Shown: positions 26,710 to 39,127 of the stretch, piece after piece
Layout: every line of letters starts with the position of its first letter
How positions within the stretch are numbered: position 1 is the first letter of the stretch
Assembly (NCBI RefSeq): GCF_947503795.1
Contig: NZ_CANNEZ010000001.1
Location: 2,099,001-2,163,000, forward strand
Direction of reading: 5' to 3'
DNA length: 64,000 bases
From: an uncultured Jannaschia sp.
Lineage (GTDB): Bacteria > Pseudomonadota > Alphaproteobacteria > Rhodobacterales > Rhodobacteraceae
The notes under the pieces: generated by a model
The model's database searches: none
What the model saw: only the letters and a program-made list of their open reading frames with translations
What the model was told of the DNA's origin: nothing
Position numbers and translations under genes: made by a program

Positions 26710-28971
26710 ATGTCCGACCTGCTGATCGAGCTCTTCTCGGAAGAGATCCCCGCCCGCATGCAGCGCCGCGCCGCCGCCGACCTGCAACGGCTGGTGACCG
26801 ACGGTCTGGTCGAGGCCGGGCTGACCTATGCGGGCGCGGTGGCGCATACGACGCCCCGGCGCCTCGCCCTGTCCGTGCACGGCCTCACTGACGAAAGCCC
26901 GACCACCACCGAGGAGCGGCGCGGCCCCAAGGTCGGCGCCCCCGACAAGGCGATCGAGGGATTCCTGCGCGGCGCGGGCGTGGCGCGCAAGGATCTCGAG
27001 GTCCGCGCCGACAAGAAGGGCGAGGTCTACATCGCCCGGATCACGACCCCCAGCCGCCCCGCCGCCGCCATCGTGGCCGAGGTGCTGGAGCGCACGATCC
27101 CCGACTTCCCCTGGCCCAAGTCGATGCGCTGGGGCGACGGCACGCTCCGCTGGGTCCGCCCGCTGCGGCGCATCCTCTGCATCCTGACACGCGAGGACGG
27201 CGCGGAGGTGGTGCCGCTCGAGGTGGACGGCATCGCTTCGGGCAACGTCACCGAGGGCCACCGCTTCATGGCCCCCGCCCCGATCACCGTCACCTCCTTT
27301 GACGATTACGAGGCGAAGCTCGCGCGTGCGTATGTCGTCCTCTCCTCCGAAACCCGCGCCGACACGATCTGGCAGGACGCGACCAACCAGGCATTCGCCG
27401 CCGGGCTGGAGGTGGTCGAGGATGCGGGCCTTCTGGCCGAGGTCGCAGGCCTCGTCGAATGGCCCGTGGTCCTGATGGGCCGGATCGGGGATGCCTTTCT
27501 CGATCTGCCGCCCGAGGTCCTCCAGACGTCCATGCGTGAGCACCAGAAGTTCTTCTCGGTCCGCGACAAGACCGGCCGGATCACCCATTTCATCACCGTC
27601 GCCAACCGCCAGACCGCCGATGATGGCGCGACGATCCTCGCGGGCAACGACCGCGTGCTGTCGGCGCGCCTCTCGGACGCGGTGTTCTTCTGGGAGAACG
27701 ACCTGCGCGTGGCGAAGGCGGGGGGCGAGGACTGGGCCGCGCCGTGGCTCGCGAAGCTGGCCGACGTCACCTTCCACGCAAAGCTCGGATCGCAGGCCGA
27801 ACGCATCGACCGCATCGCGGCGCTGGCCCGCGAGATCGCGCCCTCCATGGGGGCCGACCCCAAGCTTGCCGAACGCGCGGCGCGGCTGGCCAAGGCCGAC
27901 CTGTCGTCCGAGATGGTCTACGAGTTCCCGGAGCTCCAGGGCTTCATGGGCCGCACCTATGCCGCCGCTGCGGGCGAACCCGCCGAAGTGGCCGCGGCCG
28001 CCGAAGAGCATTACTCGCCGCTGGGTCCCTCCGATGACGTCCCCACCGCGCCGGTCTCGGTCGCCGTGGCGCTGGCGGACAAGCTCGACACGCTGGCGGG
28101 ATTCTGGGCCATCGACGAGAAGCCGACCGGGTCGAAGGATCCGTATGCGCTGCGGCGGGCGGCGTTGGGGTTTATTCGGTTGGTGCTAAACAACGGGATA
28201 AGCCTGTCATTGAGCGGAATCATCGCGACATGGATTGGATCTGCTATCAAATCTTTCCGGTTGAGGGGATACCACACGGTTCTTCCGCCAGAAGAAGGAA
28301 CGAAGTTCAGTTTTGGCCCGGATTTCGACGAACCGGTAAATTTCGAAGACTTTGGCGATCAAATCGGTTTCGTGAGATCGGATCGGCTGGATGAAAATTT
28401 GATGCAGTTCGCGGACATAGTTTTCAGTTTGCCAAGTGTTTGGTCCCCGGACCTCCTCGCCTTCTTCCACGACCGCCTCAAGCAACACCTCAAGTCCGAG
28501 GGCATCCGCCACGACGTGATCGACGCCTGCCTGACGGGCGAGCGAACCGATGATCTGACCGATCTCGTGGCCCGAGCCCGTGCGCTCAACGCCATGATCG
28601 CCACCGAGGACGGGGCGAACCTGTTGCAGGGCTACAAGCGGGCCAAGAACATCCTCGATCAGGCGCAGGCGCAGGACGGGGTGGAATACAGCTATGGCGG
28701 TGATGCCAAGTTGGCTGAGACCGAGGAAGAGCGCGCGCTCTTCGCTGCCCTGGCGGATGCGCGCCCGAGGATCGACGCGGCCATGGCGTCCGAGGACTAC
28801 ACTGCCGCGATGTCCGCGCTGGCGAGCCTCCGCGCGCCCATCGACGCTTTCTTCCAGGCGGTGCAGGTCAATGCAGAGAACCAGATCACGCGGCGCAACC
28901 GCCTGAACCTGCTGTCGGAGATCGTAACCATGGGGACCAAGATCGCCGACCTGTCGCGCATCGAGGGCTGA
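26710..28971 (+). CDS. glyS: Glycine--tRNA ligase beta subunit
   Basis: A 753-residue beta subunit of glycyl-tRNA synthetase, involved in tRNA binding. Visible pieces: MSDLLIELFSEEIPARMQRR, HTTPRRLALSV, FPWPKSMRWGDGTLRWVRPL, VLSARLSDAVFFWENDL, and the C-terminal HDVIDACLTG and FFQAVQVNAENQITRRNRLN. AAGGAAG precedes ATG 26710. Residues about 487-577 (28170-28440) differ sharply in composition: 28201-28440 is 47.5% GC (114 of 240 counted), and the segment lies where Rhodobacterales GlyS proteins carry a variable insert. The frame is intact and the flanking domains are normal, so the protein should be functional. Confidence 0.96.
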   Translation: MSDLLIELFSEEIPARMQRRAAADLQRLVTDGLVEAGLTYAGAVAHTTPRRLALSVHGLTDESPTTTEERRGPKVGAPDKAIEGFLRGAGVARKDLEVRADKKGEVYIARITTPSRPAAAIVAEVLERTIPDFPWPKSMRWGDGTLRWVRPLRRILCILTREDGAEVVPLEVDGIASGNVTEGHRFMAPAPITVTSFDDYEAKLARAYVVLSSETRADTIWQDATNQAFAAGLEVVEDAGLLAEVAGLVEWPVVLMGRIGDAFLDLPPEVLQTSMREHQKFFSVRDKTGRITHFITVANRQTADDGATILAGNDRVLSARLSDAVFFWENDLRVAKAGGEDWAAPWLAKLADVTFHAKLGSQAERIDRIAALAREIAPSMGADPKLAERAARLAKADLSSEMVYEFPELQGFMGRTYAAAAGEPAEVAAAAEEHYSPLGPSDDVPTAPVSVAVALADKLDTLAGFWAIDEKPTGSKDPYALRRAALGFIRLVLNNGISLSLSGIIATWIGSAIKSFRLRGYHTVLPPEEGTKFSFGPDFDEPVNFEDFGDQIGFVRSDRLDENLMQFADIVFSLPSVWSPDLLAFFHDRLKQHLKSEGIRHDVIDACLTGERTDDLTDLVARARALNAMIATEDGANLLQGYKRAKNILDQAQAQDGVEYSYGGDAKLAETEEERALFAALADARPRIDAAMASEDYTAAMSALASLRAPIDAFFQAVQVNAENQITRRNRLNLLSEIVTMGTKIADLSRIEG

Positions 28972-29153
28972 GACCCACCACGCTCGACCACCACGACCCT
29001 GCGGGGCCCGCCTGCGACCGGGCGAACCCCGCCCCGACCCTGCTATGCAGCAACGCAACACCAGGCGCATTGGCCGCATCCGGGATGCGGGAAATCGTTC
29101 GGAAACGGCGGCGCGACCTGTAACGTCACGTTTACACGAACGACCTTGCCGCA

Positions 29154-29177
29154 TTGCAGCATTACGCTATGCTGCAA
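29154..29177. promoter_or_regulatory. Inverted repeat upstream of the PEP-binding protein gene
   Basis: TTGCAGCAT (29154-29162) and ATGCTGCAA (29169-29177) form a perfect 9-bp inverted repeat with a 6-bp spacer, 18 bp upstream of ATG 29196. A related half (AATGCTGCGGTTGCAA) appears at about 31804, downstream of the gene. A repressor operator is likely; the protein is not known. Confidence 0.45.
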
Positions 29178-29195
29178 GTGCAAAGGAAACCGGCC

Positions 29196-31739
<2,544 letters not shown>

Positions 31740-31934
31740 CTAAAATCGGCAGGAATTCGCGAATCCGGTCCCGTTAGCGCCGCCGAACGCAACCTTTCGC
31801 CCAATGCTGCGGTTGCAAACATCGCTTCGAGACCGCACCTGTCCCGCTCAGACAAAAGGGTGGACGTTGACGGAACGATAACCCGCAAAGGGTACAGCCG
31901 TCACAGCGTCCGAACGGATAGGACAGACTTGAAT

Positions 31935-32606
31935 ATGCTTAAGGTTTTCGGCGTGGTCCGCGTGGTTGCGGTCTCTCTTTTCGTGTGCGTTGCGACCCAG
32001 GGTGCGGCACAGGTGGTACAACCCCAGCTCGGCGGTGTCGGGCTCTCCGGCTGGACGAAACTGGCCAGCCTCAACTCCGGCCCCGAAGCGGGCGGCTCGG
32101 TCCTCGACCGCCGCGCGCGGCCCCTCTCGGACGCGCGGGCCGACGACGCCGCCCGGATCGAGCAGATCGATCGCGATCTTCTCAGCGACATGGACCGCGC
32201 CACCGGCAACGCGCAGTGGCGCTGCCTGACCGAGGCGATCTATTTCGAGGCGCGGGGCGAGCCTGTCGCGGGCCAGGTCGCCGTCGCCGAAGTCATCCTC
32301 AACCGCGTCGACAGCCCCCGGTATCCCCGCTCGATCTGCAAGGTCGTGAACCAGGGCACCGGCCGGCTGCACGCCTGCCAGTTCAGCTATACCTGCGACG
32401 GCATCCCCGAGCGCGTGACCGAGCCGGCCGCCTGGGACAAGGCCGGCAAGATCGCCCGCCTCCTGATCGACGGCGCCCCGCGCGCGCTGACCGCCGACGC
32501 GACGCATTACCATGCCGATTACGTGAACCCGCACTGGGCCAAGGTCTATCCGCGCACGGCCAAGGTCGGGCAGCACATCTTCTACAAGCAGATCCCCGGC
32601 GCCTGA
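31935..32606 (+). CDS. Cell wall hydrolase, SleB family
   Basis: A 223-residue exported protein with an N-terminal signal peptide (MLKVFGVVRVVAVSLFVCVA, cleavage near GAAQ). The SleB/hydrolase_2 domain covers residues about 95-223, with the catalytic Glu in CLTEAIYFEARGEP, then VAVAEVILNRVDSPRYPRSI and FSYTCDG. It is probably a lytic transglycosylase or amidase trimming peptidoglycan; in non-sporing bacteria the name SleB refers to fold only. A strong terminator follows at 32630. Confidence 0.9.
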   Translation: MLKVFGVVRVVAVSLFVCVATQGAAQVVQPQLGGVGLSGWTKLASLNSGPEAGGSVLDRRARPLSDARADDAARIEQIDRDLLSDMDRATGNAQWRCLTEAIYFEARGEPVAGQVAVAEVILNRVDSPRYPRSICKVVNQGTGRLHACQFSYTCDGIPERVTEPAAWDKAGKIARLLIDGAPRALTADATHYHADYVNPHWAKVYPRTAKVGQHIFYKQIPGA

Positions 32607-32629
32607 TCGGCCGCCGCATGACGCAAACG

Positions 32630-32660
32630 ACCCCCGGGCCGACGGTCCGGGGGTTTTTTT
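32630..32660 (+). terminator. Strong rho-independent terminator after the SleB gene
   Basis: CCCCCGGGCC (32631-32640) pairs with GGTCCGGGGG (32644-32653), with one G-T wobble, and is followed by seven Ts (32654-32660). It starts 24 bp after the SleB stop. Confidence 0.9.
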
Positions 32661-32716
32661 CCGTCCCGACCCGTGGTCTGAGATGGAGGCCCTTCGCGCC
32701 TTGGACCCTCTGCCCC

Positions 32717-33640
32717 ATGTCCGACCGTCACGCCCGCGACCAGCATGCGCTGCGCCTCGCCTTCGCCGCCCCGCTCGACCGGGCGCGCGCGGACGCGTTG
32801 CCGCTGGACCGGATCTCGCTGCGCGAGCATGTCCGCGAGGTCGAGATCGGTGCCTTCCAGCTGGAACGCGGCGTATTGCAACGGGTCCGCTTCGACATCG
32901 TGGCCGAGGTCGTGCCTGACACCGAGGCGGTGCTGGGCGACGACGTGGACGGCATCCTGTCCTATGACACGCTGATCGAGGCGATCGATGTCGAACTCGA
33001 GGCGGAGCGCCTGAACCTGCTCGAGACGCTGGCCGAGCGCATCGCCGCCCGCGTCCTCCTGCACGACCGCGCCGCCCGCGTCTTCGTGCGGATCGAGAAG
33101 CTGGATCGCGGCCCGCATGTGCTGGGCGTCGAGATCGTGCGGTCCCGCGCCGCCGGTCCCGTGGTCCCCTTGGCCGAGGATGCGCCCACGCCGCGAATCG
33201 TCCTGCTGGCCGAAGGGGCGCAGGACGATCCCGCGCTGGGCGCGATGCTGGACCGGCTTGCGGGCGACCCGGTGCCCACCATCCTGATCGCAACGCCCGA
33301 TTTCGACGCACCGCGCGCGGCCCACCCGATGCCCCAGCGCCGGATCGACCTTCTGGCGATGGAGCAGGCGGCCTGGCGGCTGGCGGCCCGCGACGATCGC
33401 TGCGTCGTTGTCGACAGCCGGACCGAGCTCGACTGGTCGATGCGCCGGGGCGGCATCACCCTCTGGGCGCCGTCCCGCATCGTGCTCGACGCGACCCATG
33501 GCCCCGAGAATGCCGACCCCGCAACGCTGGCCCGCTGGTTCGCGGCCGAGTTCGACGCGGTCGAGCTTGTCCTCCCCGGCCCGGCCGCGCCCGGCGGCTC
33601 AGTCCCCGAGCGGCAGGCCGGATCGCTCGACGCGGTCTGA
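32717..33640 (+). CDS. Dihydroneopterin aldolase with C-terminal extension
   Basis: A 307-residue protein. Residues about 5-125 form a FolB/tunnelling-fold dihydroneopterin aldolase-like domain (REHVREVEIGAFQLERGVLQ, LSYDTLIEAIDVEL, LLETLAERIAARVLLHDRAA, RVFVRIEKLD). It makes 6-hydroxymethyl-dihydropterin in folate synthesis. A normal FolB ends near residue 120; here about 180 further residues form an unrecognised domain (PRIVLLAEGAQDDPALGAML, MEQAAWRLAARDDRCVVVDS). The neighbour folP overlaps by 1 bp (TGATG), supporting a folate role. ATG 32717 is the first good start after the terminator. Confidence 0.82.
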   Translation: MSDRHARDQHALRLAFAAPLDRARADALPLDRISLREHVREVEIGAFQLERGVLQRVRFDIVAEVVPDTEAVLGDDVDGILSYDTLIEAIDVELEAERLNLLETLAERIAARVLLHDRAARVFVRIEKLDRGPHVLGVEIVRSRAAGPVVPLAEDAPTPRIVLLAEGAQDDPALGAMLDRLAGDPVPTILIATPDFDAPRAAHPMPQRRIDLLAMEQAAWRLAARDDRCVVVDSRTELDWSMRRGGITLWAPSRIVLDATHGPENADPATLARWFAAEFDAVELVLPGPAAPGGSVPERQAGSLDAV

Positions 33641-34614
33641 TGGCCTATCTTCTGCCCCTGCCCGCGCGGGACGCCGACGGCCCGAACCTCGCGGGCGGAT
33701 GGCTGCGCTTCGATCGCGTCGCGCGGCTCGAACGGGGCCGCCCGCGCGAGGTCGTGCCCGTCTCTGACTGCGACGCGGCCGAACTCGCCCCCCTCATCTC
33801 CCCCCGGGCACCGGTCGCGGGCCTCACCTTCGATGCCCCGCGCGTCATGGGCATCCTGAACATCACGCCCGACAGCTTCTCGGATGGCGGCGCCCATCTC
33901 GCGGTGGAGGCAGCCACCGCCGCCGCCGAAGAGATGGCGGGCGCAGACATCCTTGACCTCGGTGCCGAGAGCACGCGCCCTGGCGCCGCCGAGATCCCCG
34001 CGGCCGAGGAGATCGAGCGGCTCGCTCCCGTCCTCGCCGCGCTCGGCGGCCGCCGGATCAGCGTCGACACCCGCAAGGCCGAGGTGGCCCGCCACGCCCT
34101 CGGGGCCGGGGCCGCGATGATCAACGACGTCTCGGCTCTGGCCTTCGACCCCGAGATGGCCGCCACCGTCGCGGCCTCGGGGGCGGCGATCTGCCTGATG
34201 CACAGCGTGGGCACGCCCGCGACGATGCAGGACGACCCGCATTATGGCGATGTCCGTCTCGACGTGTACGATGCGCTGGCGGACCGGATCGGTGCGGCAC
34301 TCGCCGCGGGCATCCCGCGCGACCGCATCGTGGTCGATCCGGGCATCGGTTTCGGCAAGACGCAATCCCACAACCTCGCCCTCCTGCGCGATATCGGCCT
34401 GTTCCACGGGCTCGGCGTGCCGATCCTGCTGGGCGCGTCGCGCAAGCGGTTCATCGGCGATCTGGGCGCCGCGCCTGCGCCGCGCGATCGGGGACCGGGA
34501 ACGCTGGCGGTGACGCTGGCATCCGTGGCACAAGGCATCCAGATTCACCGTGTGCACGACGTGCCCGAGACGGTGCAGGCGCTCGCGCTCTGGCGGGCCG
34601 TGACGGGAGAGTGA
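33640..34614 (+). CDS. folP: Dihydropteroate synthase
   Basis: FolP condenses 6-hydroxymethyl-dihydropterin pyrophosphate with p-aminobenzoate to make dihydropteroate, the sulfonamide-sensitive step. The 324 residues include [16 protein letters not shown] (pterin loop), [57 protein letters not shown] and [11 protein letters not shown]. An N-terminal extension of about 65 residues precedes the barrel, as in other Rhodobacterales. Starts overlap on both sides (with folB by 1 bp; the stop adjoins the glmM start), so folB-folP-glmM form a tight operon. Confidence 0.96.
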   Translation: MAYLLPLPARDADGPNLAGGWLRFDRVARLERGRPREVVPVSDCDAAELAPLISPRAPVAGLTFDAPRVMGILNITPDSFSDGGAHLAVEAATAAAEEMAGADILDLGAESTRPGAAEIPAAEEIERLAPVLAALGGRRISVDTRKAEVARHALGAGAAMINDVSALAFDPEMAATVAASGAAICLMHSVGTPATMQDDPHYGDVRLDVYDALADRIGAALAAGIPRDRIVVDPGIGFGKTQSHNLALLRDIGLFHGLGVPILLGASRKRFIGDLGAAPAPRDRGPGTLAVTLASVAQGIQIHRVHDVPETVQALALWRAVTGE

Positions 34615-34616
34615 GC

Positions 34617-35963
34617 ATGGGCCTGTTCGGGACCGACGGCGTGCGCGGGCGCGCCAACGAGGGCAATATGACCGCCGAGATGGCGCTGCGCATCGGGGCG
34701 GCGGCGGGGCGCTACTTCCGGCGCGACGCGGGCCATTCGCTGCATGCGCACCGGGTCGTCATCGGCAAGGACACGCGGCAATCGGGCTACATGATCGAGA
34801 ACGCGCTGACCGCGGGCCTGACCTCGACGGGCATGAACGTGCTTCTGCTCGGGCCGGTCCCGACCCCTGCCGTCGGCCTCTTGGCGCGGTCGATGCGCGC
34901 CGATCTCGGCGTGATGATCTCGGCAAGCCACAACCCCGCCGACGACAACGGCATCAAGCTCTTCGGGCCGGACGGCTTCAAGCTGTCGGATGCCGCCGAG
35001 GCCGAAATCGAGCGCATGGTCGAGGAAGGGGTCCGCCCCGCCGAGGCGCAGAACATCGGCCGGGCCAAGCGGATCGACGACGGGCGCGGGCGCTATGTCG
35101 AATACGCCAAGACGACGATCCCCGCCGGCATGACGCTGGAAGGGCTGAAGATCGTGGTCGATTGCGCCAACGGGGCCGCCTACCGCGCTGCCCCAGAAGT
35201 GCTGGCCGAACTGGGCGCAACCGTCATACCGATCGGCGTCGCGCCGGACGGGCGCAACATCAACCGCGAATGCGGCTCGACCCATACCGACACGGCGGCG
35301 GCGGCGGTCGTCGCCCATGGCGCCGACCTGGCCATCTCGCTCGATGGCGACGCGGACCGGGTGATGATCCTCGACGCCGCCGGGCGCGTGGCGGATGGCG
35401 ACCAGCTCATGGCGCTCTTCGCGGCGCGCTGGGCGGGCGAGGGTCGGCTCGCGGGCAACACGCTTGTGGCGACCGTGATGTCCAATCTCGGCCTCGAACG
35501 GCATCTCGCGTCGCAGGATCTCAAGCTTCACCGCACCAAGGTCGGCGACCGTCACGTGGTCGAGGCGATGCGCCGGGGCGGCTTCAACCTCGGCGGCGAG
35601 CAATCGGGCCATATCGTCATGACCGATTACGCCACCACCGGCGACGGCCTTATCGCGGGACTGCAATTTGCCGCCGAGATGGTGCGAACCGGGCGCCCCG
35701 CGTCCGAGCTGATGGACGTGTTCGAACCGGTGCCGCAGCGGCTCGACAACGTGGCCTATGCCAACGGCGCGAACCCGCTGGCCGCCGCCGGCGTGCAGAC
35801 CGCCATCGCAGCGGCCGAGGACGCGCTGACCGGCAAGGGCCGCCTCCTGATCCGGGCGTCGGGGACCGAGCCGTTGATCCGCGTGATGGCCGAATGCGAA
35901 GATCCGGCCCTTTTGGATCGCGTCGTCGACGACGTGGCCGAGGCGGTCCGCGCCGCGGGCTAG
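34617..35963 (+). CDS. glmM: Phosphoglucosamine mutase
   Basis: GlmM interconverts glucosamine 6-phosphate and 1-phosphate for UDP-GlcNAc and hence peptidoglycan and LPS. Of 448 residues, key motifs are [14 protein letters not shown], the phosphoserine loop [20 protein letters not shown], the metal-binding [10 protein letters not shown], and the phosphate-binding [15 protein letters not shown] 34617 is preferred over GTG 34611 because GGGAGA lies 7 bp before it but too close to the GTG. It is the third gene of the folB-folP-glmM operon; the stop overlaps the convergent chrA by 4 bp. Confidence 0.97.
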   Translation: MGLFGTDGVRGRANEGNMTAEMALRIGAAAGRYFRRDAGHSLHAHRVVIGKDTRQSGYMIENALTAGLTSTGMNVLLLGPVPTPAVGLLARSMRADLGVMISASHNPADDNGIKLFGPDGFKLSDAAEAEIERMVEEGVRPAEAQNIGRAKRIDDGRGRYVEYAKTTIPAGMTLEGLKIVVDCANGAAYRAAPEVLAELGATVIPIGVAPDGRNINRECGSTHTDTAAAAVVAHGADLAISLDGDADRVMILDAAGRVADGDQLMALFAARWAGEGRLAGNTLVATVMSNLGLERHLASQDLKLHRTKVGDRHVVEAMRRGGFNLGGEQSGHIVMTDYATTGDGLIAGLQFAAEMVRTGRPASELMDVFEPVPQRLDNVAYANGANPLAAAGVQTAIAAAEDALTGKGRLLIRASGTEPLIRVMAECEDPALLDRVVDDVAEAVRAAG

Positions 35964-37207
35964 ACTCCCGCCAGATGCGCCGCCGCCCCGAGGGTCGCGG
36001 CCAGCACCAGCGTCTCGAAGAGGCCGCGCTTCAGGACCAGCAGCCAGACCAACGCGATCGCAGCCAAAGCGCCGGCGATCGGGTCGAAGGACGCCCAGTC
36101 GGGCACCGGCGGGCCGAACCCGCCCTCGTCCACCCGCCGGAAAAGGACGTGGATGGCAAACCAGAGCGACAGGTTCGCGATTACCCCCGCGACCGCCGCC
36201 GACACCATGTCGAGCGCGCCGCGCAGACGCGGCATCGCCGAGAGCCGATCGAGATGCGGCGCTCCCGCGAAAATCCACAGAAAGCACGGCGCGAAAGTCG
36301 CCCAGAGCGTCACGAGACCCGTCGCCGCCGCCACCGGCCAGCCCCCCGCCTGCGCCCCGCCCAGCCAGCCCGTGAACAGCGTCACGAGGATCAGCGGCCC
36401 CGGCGTCGTCTCGGCCAGGCCCAGCCCGTCGATCATCTGCTCGGGGCTCAGCCAGCCCTGTGCCTCGACCGCCGTTTGCGCCAGAGCGGCGAGCACGGCA
36501 TAGGCGCCGCCGAAGCTAACGGTGGCGAGCCAGCTGAAGAACACCGCCGCCTCGGCCGGGACCGAACCGGGCGCCAGCGCCATCACCGCCAGAAGCGGCA
36601 GCCACCAGATCGCAAGCCAGGTCGCCACCGTTCGGACCGTGCCCGCGTGGCGGACGGGCGCATCCTCCGGCGCCGTGCCCGAGGGGCGCGCGAGCCCCAG
36701 CAGGATCGCCGCCCCCAGCACCGCCCAGAAGGGCGCGCCGAAGACGAAGAGCGCCGCGAAGGCCGCGACCGCGACGCCGAGCGCGACCGGCCCGCGCAAC
36801 GCCTTGGCCCGGAGCTTCCAGAGCGCGCCCGCCACGATCGCCAGCGCCGCGGCCTTCACCCCGAGGAACGCCGCCTCGACGAGCGGCAGCCGCCCATAGC
36901 TCAGGTAGAGCGCCGCCAGCGCCGCCATCACCACCGCGCCGGGCAGTACGAAGAGCAGGCCCGCAAGAAGCCCCCCGGCCGTGCCGCGCAGCCGCCAGCC
37001 CGCGAAGGTCGCAAGCTGCATCGCCTCGGGCCCCGGCAGGAGCGAGCAGAAGCCCAGCCCCCGGAGGAACAGGTCCTCGTCGAGCCAGCGCGTCCGGTCC
37101 ACCAACTCGCGATGCATCAGCGCGATCTGCGCCGCCGGTCCTCCGAAGGACAACACGCCGATGCGCCCGAAGACGGCCGTCATCTCGGCCCAGGACGGCA
37201 CGGTCAT
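35960..37207 (-). CDS. chrA: Chromate efflux transporter
   Basis: A 415-residue CHR-family membrane protein with the two-domain (long) form. The N-terminal half has [20 protein letters not shown] and [20 protein letters not shown]; the repeat in the second half reads [20 protein letters not shown] and [20 protein letters not shown]. ChrA expels chromate, probably by proton antiport. The start overlaps the stop of the upstream rhodanese/ChrB gene (ATGA), so the two are coupled. An in-frame GTG-like extension upstream is less likely. Confidence 0.92.
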   Translation of the reverse strand: MTVPSWAEMTAVFGRIGVLSFGGPAAQIALMHRELVDRTRWLDEDLFLRGLGFCSLLPGPEAMQLATFAGWRLRGTAGGLLAGLLFVLPGAVVMAALAALYLSYGRLPLVEAAFLGVKAAALAIVAGALWKLRAKALRGPVALGVAVAAFAALFVFGAPFWAVLGAAILLGLARPSGTAPEDAPVRHAGTVRTVATWLAIWWLPLLAVMALAPGSVPAEAAVFFSWLATVSFGGAYAVLAALAQTAVEAQGWLSPEQMIDGLGLAETTPGPLILVTLFTGWLGGAQAGGWPVAAATGLVTLWATFAPCFLWIFAGAPHLDRLSAMPRLRGALDMVSAAVAGVIANLSLWFAIHVLFRRVDEGGFGPPVPDWASFDPIAGALAAIALVWLLVLKRGLFETLVLAATLGAAAHLAGV

Positions 37208-37854
37208 GCCGACCGCCCGGCCAGCCAATCATCGACCAGATCGAGCGCGTCCAGCGGTGTCACAACCCGTGTCAGACGCCCGGCCAAAATCCGTTCGGGG
37301 CCGCCGGCAAGCTGCGCCAGCGCGGGATGATCGAGACCCGCCAGCGCCGCCATTTCGGCCGCCGTTCCGGGCACGGGTTCCGCGTCGCGCACCGCCAGCG
37401 CGGGCTCCAGCCAGTCCCGCGTGACCGGCAGGACCGAGGCGCGGCGATCCACGAGGCGCCGCAGCACCCAAAGCGCCGCGAGCTCGTCCCAGCCCGCATC
37501 CGCGGCCACGATCCAGCGCGCGGGCAAGTCCCGCGCTGTCATCAGCGGCAGCCCCGCGGCTACCCAGTCCAGATGGCCGCCGGTCATCGACAGGGCCGCT
37601 ACGCCCCGCGCGCGAAGAAGACCCGCGCCGATCTGGCTCAGCTTGCCGCCCTTCTGGCAGGTGCAGACGGCCGGACCCGCGGGCAATGGCCCGTCCTCGA
37701 GCGCGGCCAGTGTGTCCGCGCGGGCGCCGGGAATGCGGCGCGGATCGGCGGCCGCATCCTCGTCGTCGCGCAGGTCGATCAGGACCGGCGCGTCGGGCGC
37801 GTGCAGGATCGTGGCAAGTGCTGCGGGGGTGATCGTGGTGTGGTCATGGGCCAA
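37204..37854 (-). CDS. Rhodanese-like protein with ChrB-type C-terminal domain
   Basis: A 216-residue protein: residues about 8-95 are rhodanese-like (APVLIDLRDDEDAAADPRRI, active-site loop CTCQKGGKLSQIG), and the C-terminal half resembles the chromate-resistance ChrB domain (ARWIVAADAGWDELAALWVL, RLTRVVTPLDALDLVDDWL). ChrB domains accompany ChrA and may sense or help detoxify chromate. The best start is a TTG at 37854 with GGAGGA 6 bp upstream; ATG-initiated alternatives would overlap folE2. It is translationally coupled to chrA. Confidence 0.75.
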   Translation of the reverse strand: MAHDHTTITPAALATILHAPDAPVLIDLRDDEDAAADPRRIPGARADTLAALEDGPLPAGPAVCTCQKGGKLSQIGAGLLRARGVAALSMTGGHLDWVAAGLPLMTARDLPARWIVAADAGWDELAALWVLRRLVDRRASVLPVTRDWLEPALAVRDAEPVPGTAAEMAALAGLDHPALAQLAGGPERILAGRLTRVVTPLDALDLVDDWLAGRSA

Positions 37855-37963
37855 GGGGCATCCTCCGATTGAACGGTTTCTGGATGCGCGACTTGGGTCC
37901 GGGGACCTGTGGCGGGGTGTGCGCGACCCCGTGGCGAACCGTGCCACGGGCGCGCGGACGGGT

Positions 37964-39004
37964 CTAGCCCGGATGCACGAGCGTCCCGAAGAGACGCGGC
38001 TCGAGCGTCTCGGCGGCGAAGAGCGGGCCATGGGTCAGGACCGAGACCGCGTCATGGCTGTGCAGGCTCTCCTGATGCGAGGCGACGACGCGATGATCGC
38101 CGGTGCCCGCCAGCGCGGCAAGCCCTTCGGAGAAGAGGCGGACGGCGTCCTCCACGAAGATCGGGTTCGCGGCGTTGAGTTCGGCGAAGGCCTGCTCGTC
38201 CTCGCGCTTGACCATGACCTGCGTCTCGGTCGGCACGACGCGGCGGCACATGTCGATCACGTCCTCGATCGCCACATCGCCCGTCACCTCGATCGAAAGA
38301 CGCGCGACGGAGCGCTGCGAATGCGGCGTGGCGAGCTGGCCCCGGGTGCGCCGCGCATGTTCCGACAGCTCCAGCGAACAGGGGCAGGTCGAGGAATAGA
38401 CGTAATCGAGATGGATCATCCGGCGGCGCGTGTCCCCCGACCGGATCACCTCGAAGGCGGCATCGTAATACTGCCAGCCGGTCAGGCCCGAGCGCAGGCT
38501 CTCGACCTCGAGCGGCAGCGCGAAGCGCAGAAGGATGCGCGCGTCCTCGGCCCCGAGATCGGCGAGATAGGCGTCGAGCGCCGCATCCACCGCGTCGAAC
38601 CCGGCCGCCCCTGCGGCATGGGCATAGAAGCTGCGCATGATGCGGCTCATGTTGATGCCCTTCCGGCCCGCCGCGAGGCTGACCGTGCCGGTGACCGACG
38701 CATCGACGCCGCGCGGCCCCGCGCGCGTCGGCACCTGAAGCGGCAGGCGGAAGTTCGAGATCCCGACATGCTGGATCGCGACATCCGCGCCCCGGATCAG
38801 GTCGGCGGGGCCGTTCTGCAGGTCGGGCAGCGTCGCGCGGTAGGCCTCGTCGGCCACCAGCGCCGGGTAGGCATCGGCGAGGATCGGGTAGGCCTCGGGC
38901 AGCGGCGCCCCCCCGGCCTCGGCATAGCGGCGAAGCGTCTCGAGCGCATCACGCACGTCGTCTTCGTCGGGCTGGCGGTCAATATCCGGTGCGTGGACGT
39001 TCAT
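37964..39004 (-). CDS. folE2: GTP cyclohydrolase FolE2 (type IB)
   Basis: FolE2 converts GTP to 7,8-dihydroneopterin triphosphate, the first step of folate synthesis, using various divalent metals and so replacing zinc-dependent FolE under zinc limitation. The 346 residues contain DVAIQHVGISNFRLPLQV, KGINMSRIMRSFY, VYSSTCPCSLELSEHA (metal Cys), HSQRSVARLSIEV and MCRRVVPTETQVMVKREDEQ. Start MNVHAPDIDRQ at 39004. The fold-related partners folB and folP lie 4-6 kb away on the other strand. No Zur site was found by eye. Confidence 0.95.
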   Translation of the reverse strand: MNVHAPDIDRQPDEDDVRDALETLRRYAEAGGAPLPEAYPILADAYPALVADEAYRATLPDLQNGPADLIRGADVAIQHVGISNFRLPLQVPTRAGPRGVDASVTGTVSLAAGRKGINMSRIMRSFYAHAAGAAGFDAVDAALDAYLADLGAEDARILLRFALPLEVESLRSGLTGWQYYDAAFEVIRSGDTRRRMIHLDYVYSSTCPCSLELSEHARRTRGQLATPHSQRSVARLSIEVTGDVAIEDVIDMCRRVVPTETQVMVKREDEQAFAELNAANPIFVEDAVRLFSEGLAALAGTGDHRVVASHQESLHSHDAVSVLTHGPLFAAETLEPRLFGTLVHPG

Positions 39005-39127
39005 GGCCGTCCCTCCCTTCGGTTCGCGCATAGGCCGCATCATGTGGGGATTACGCGGCGGAATCCAAGCCCGATCCGACCGGGAGGGGGCCGAACGCGG
39101 GGCCCCGGCTGGACGGCAGGGACGCGT

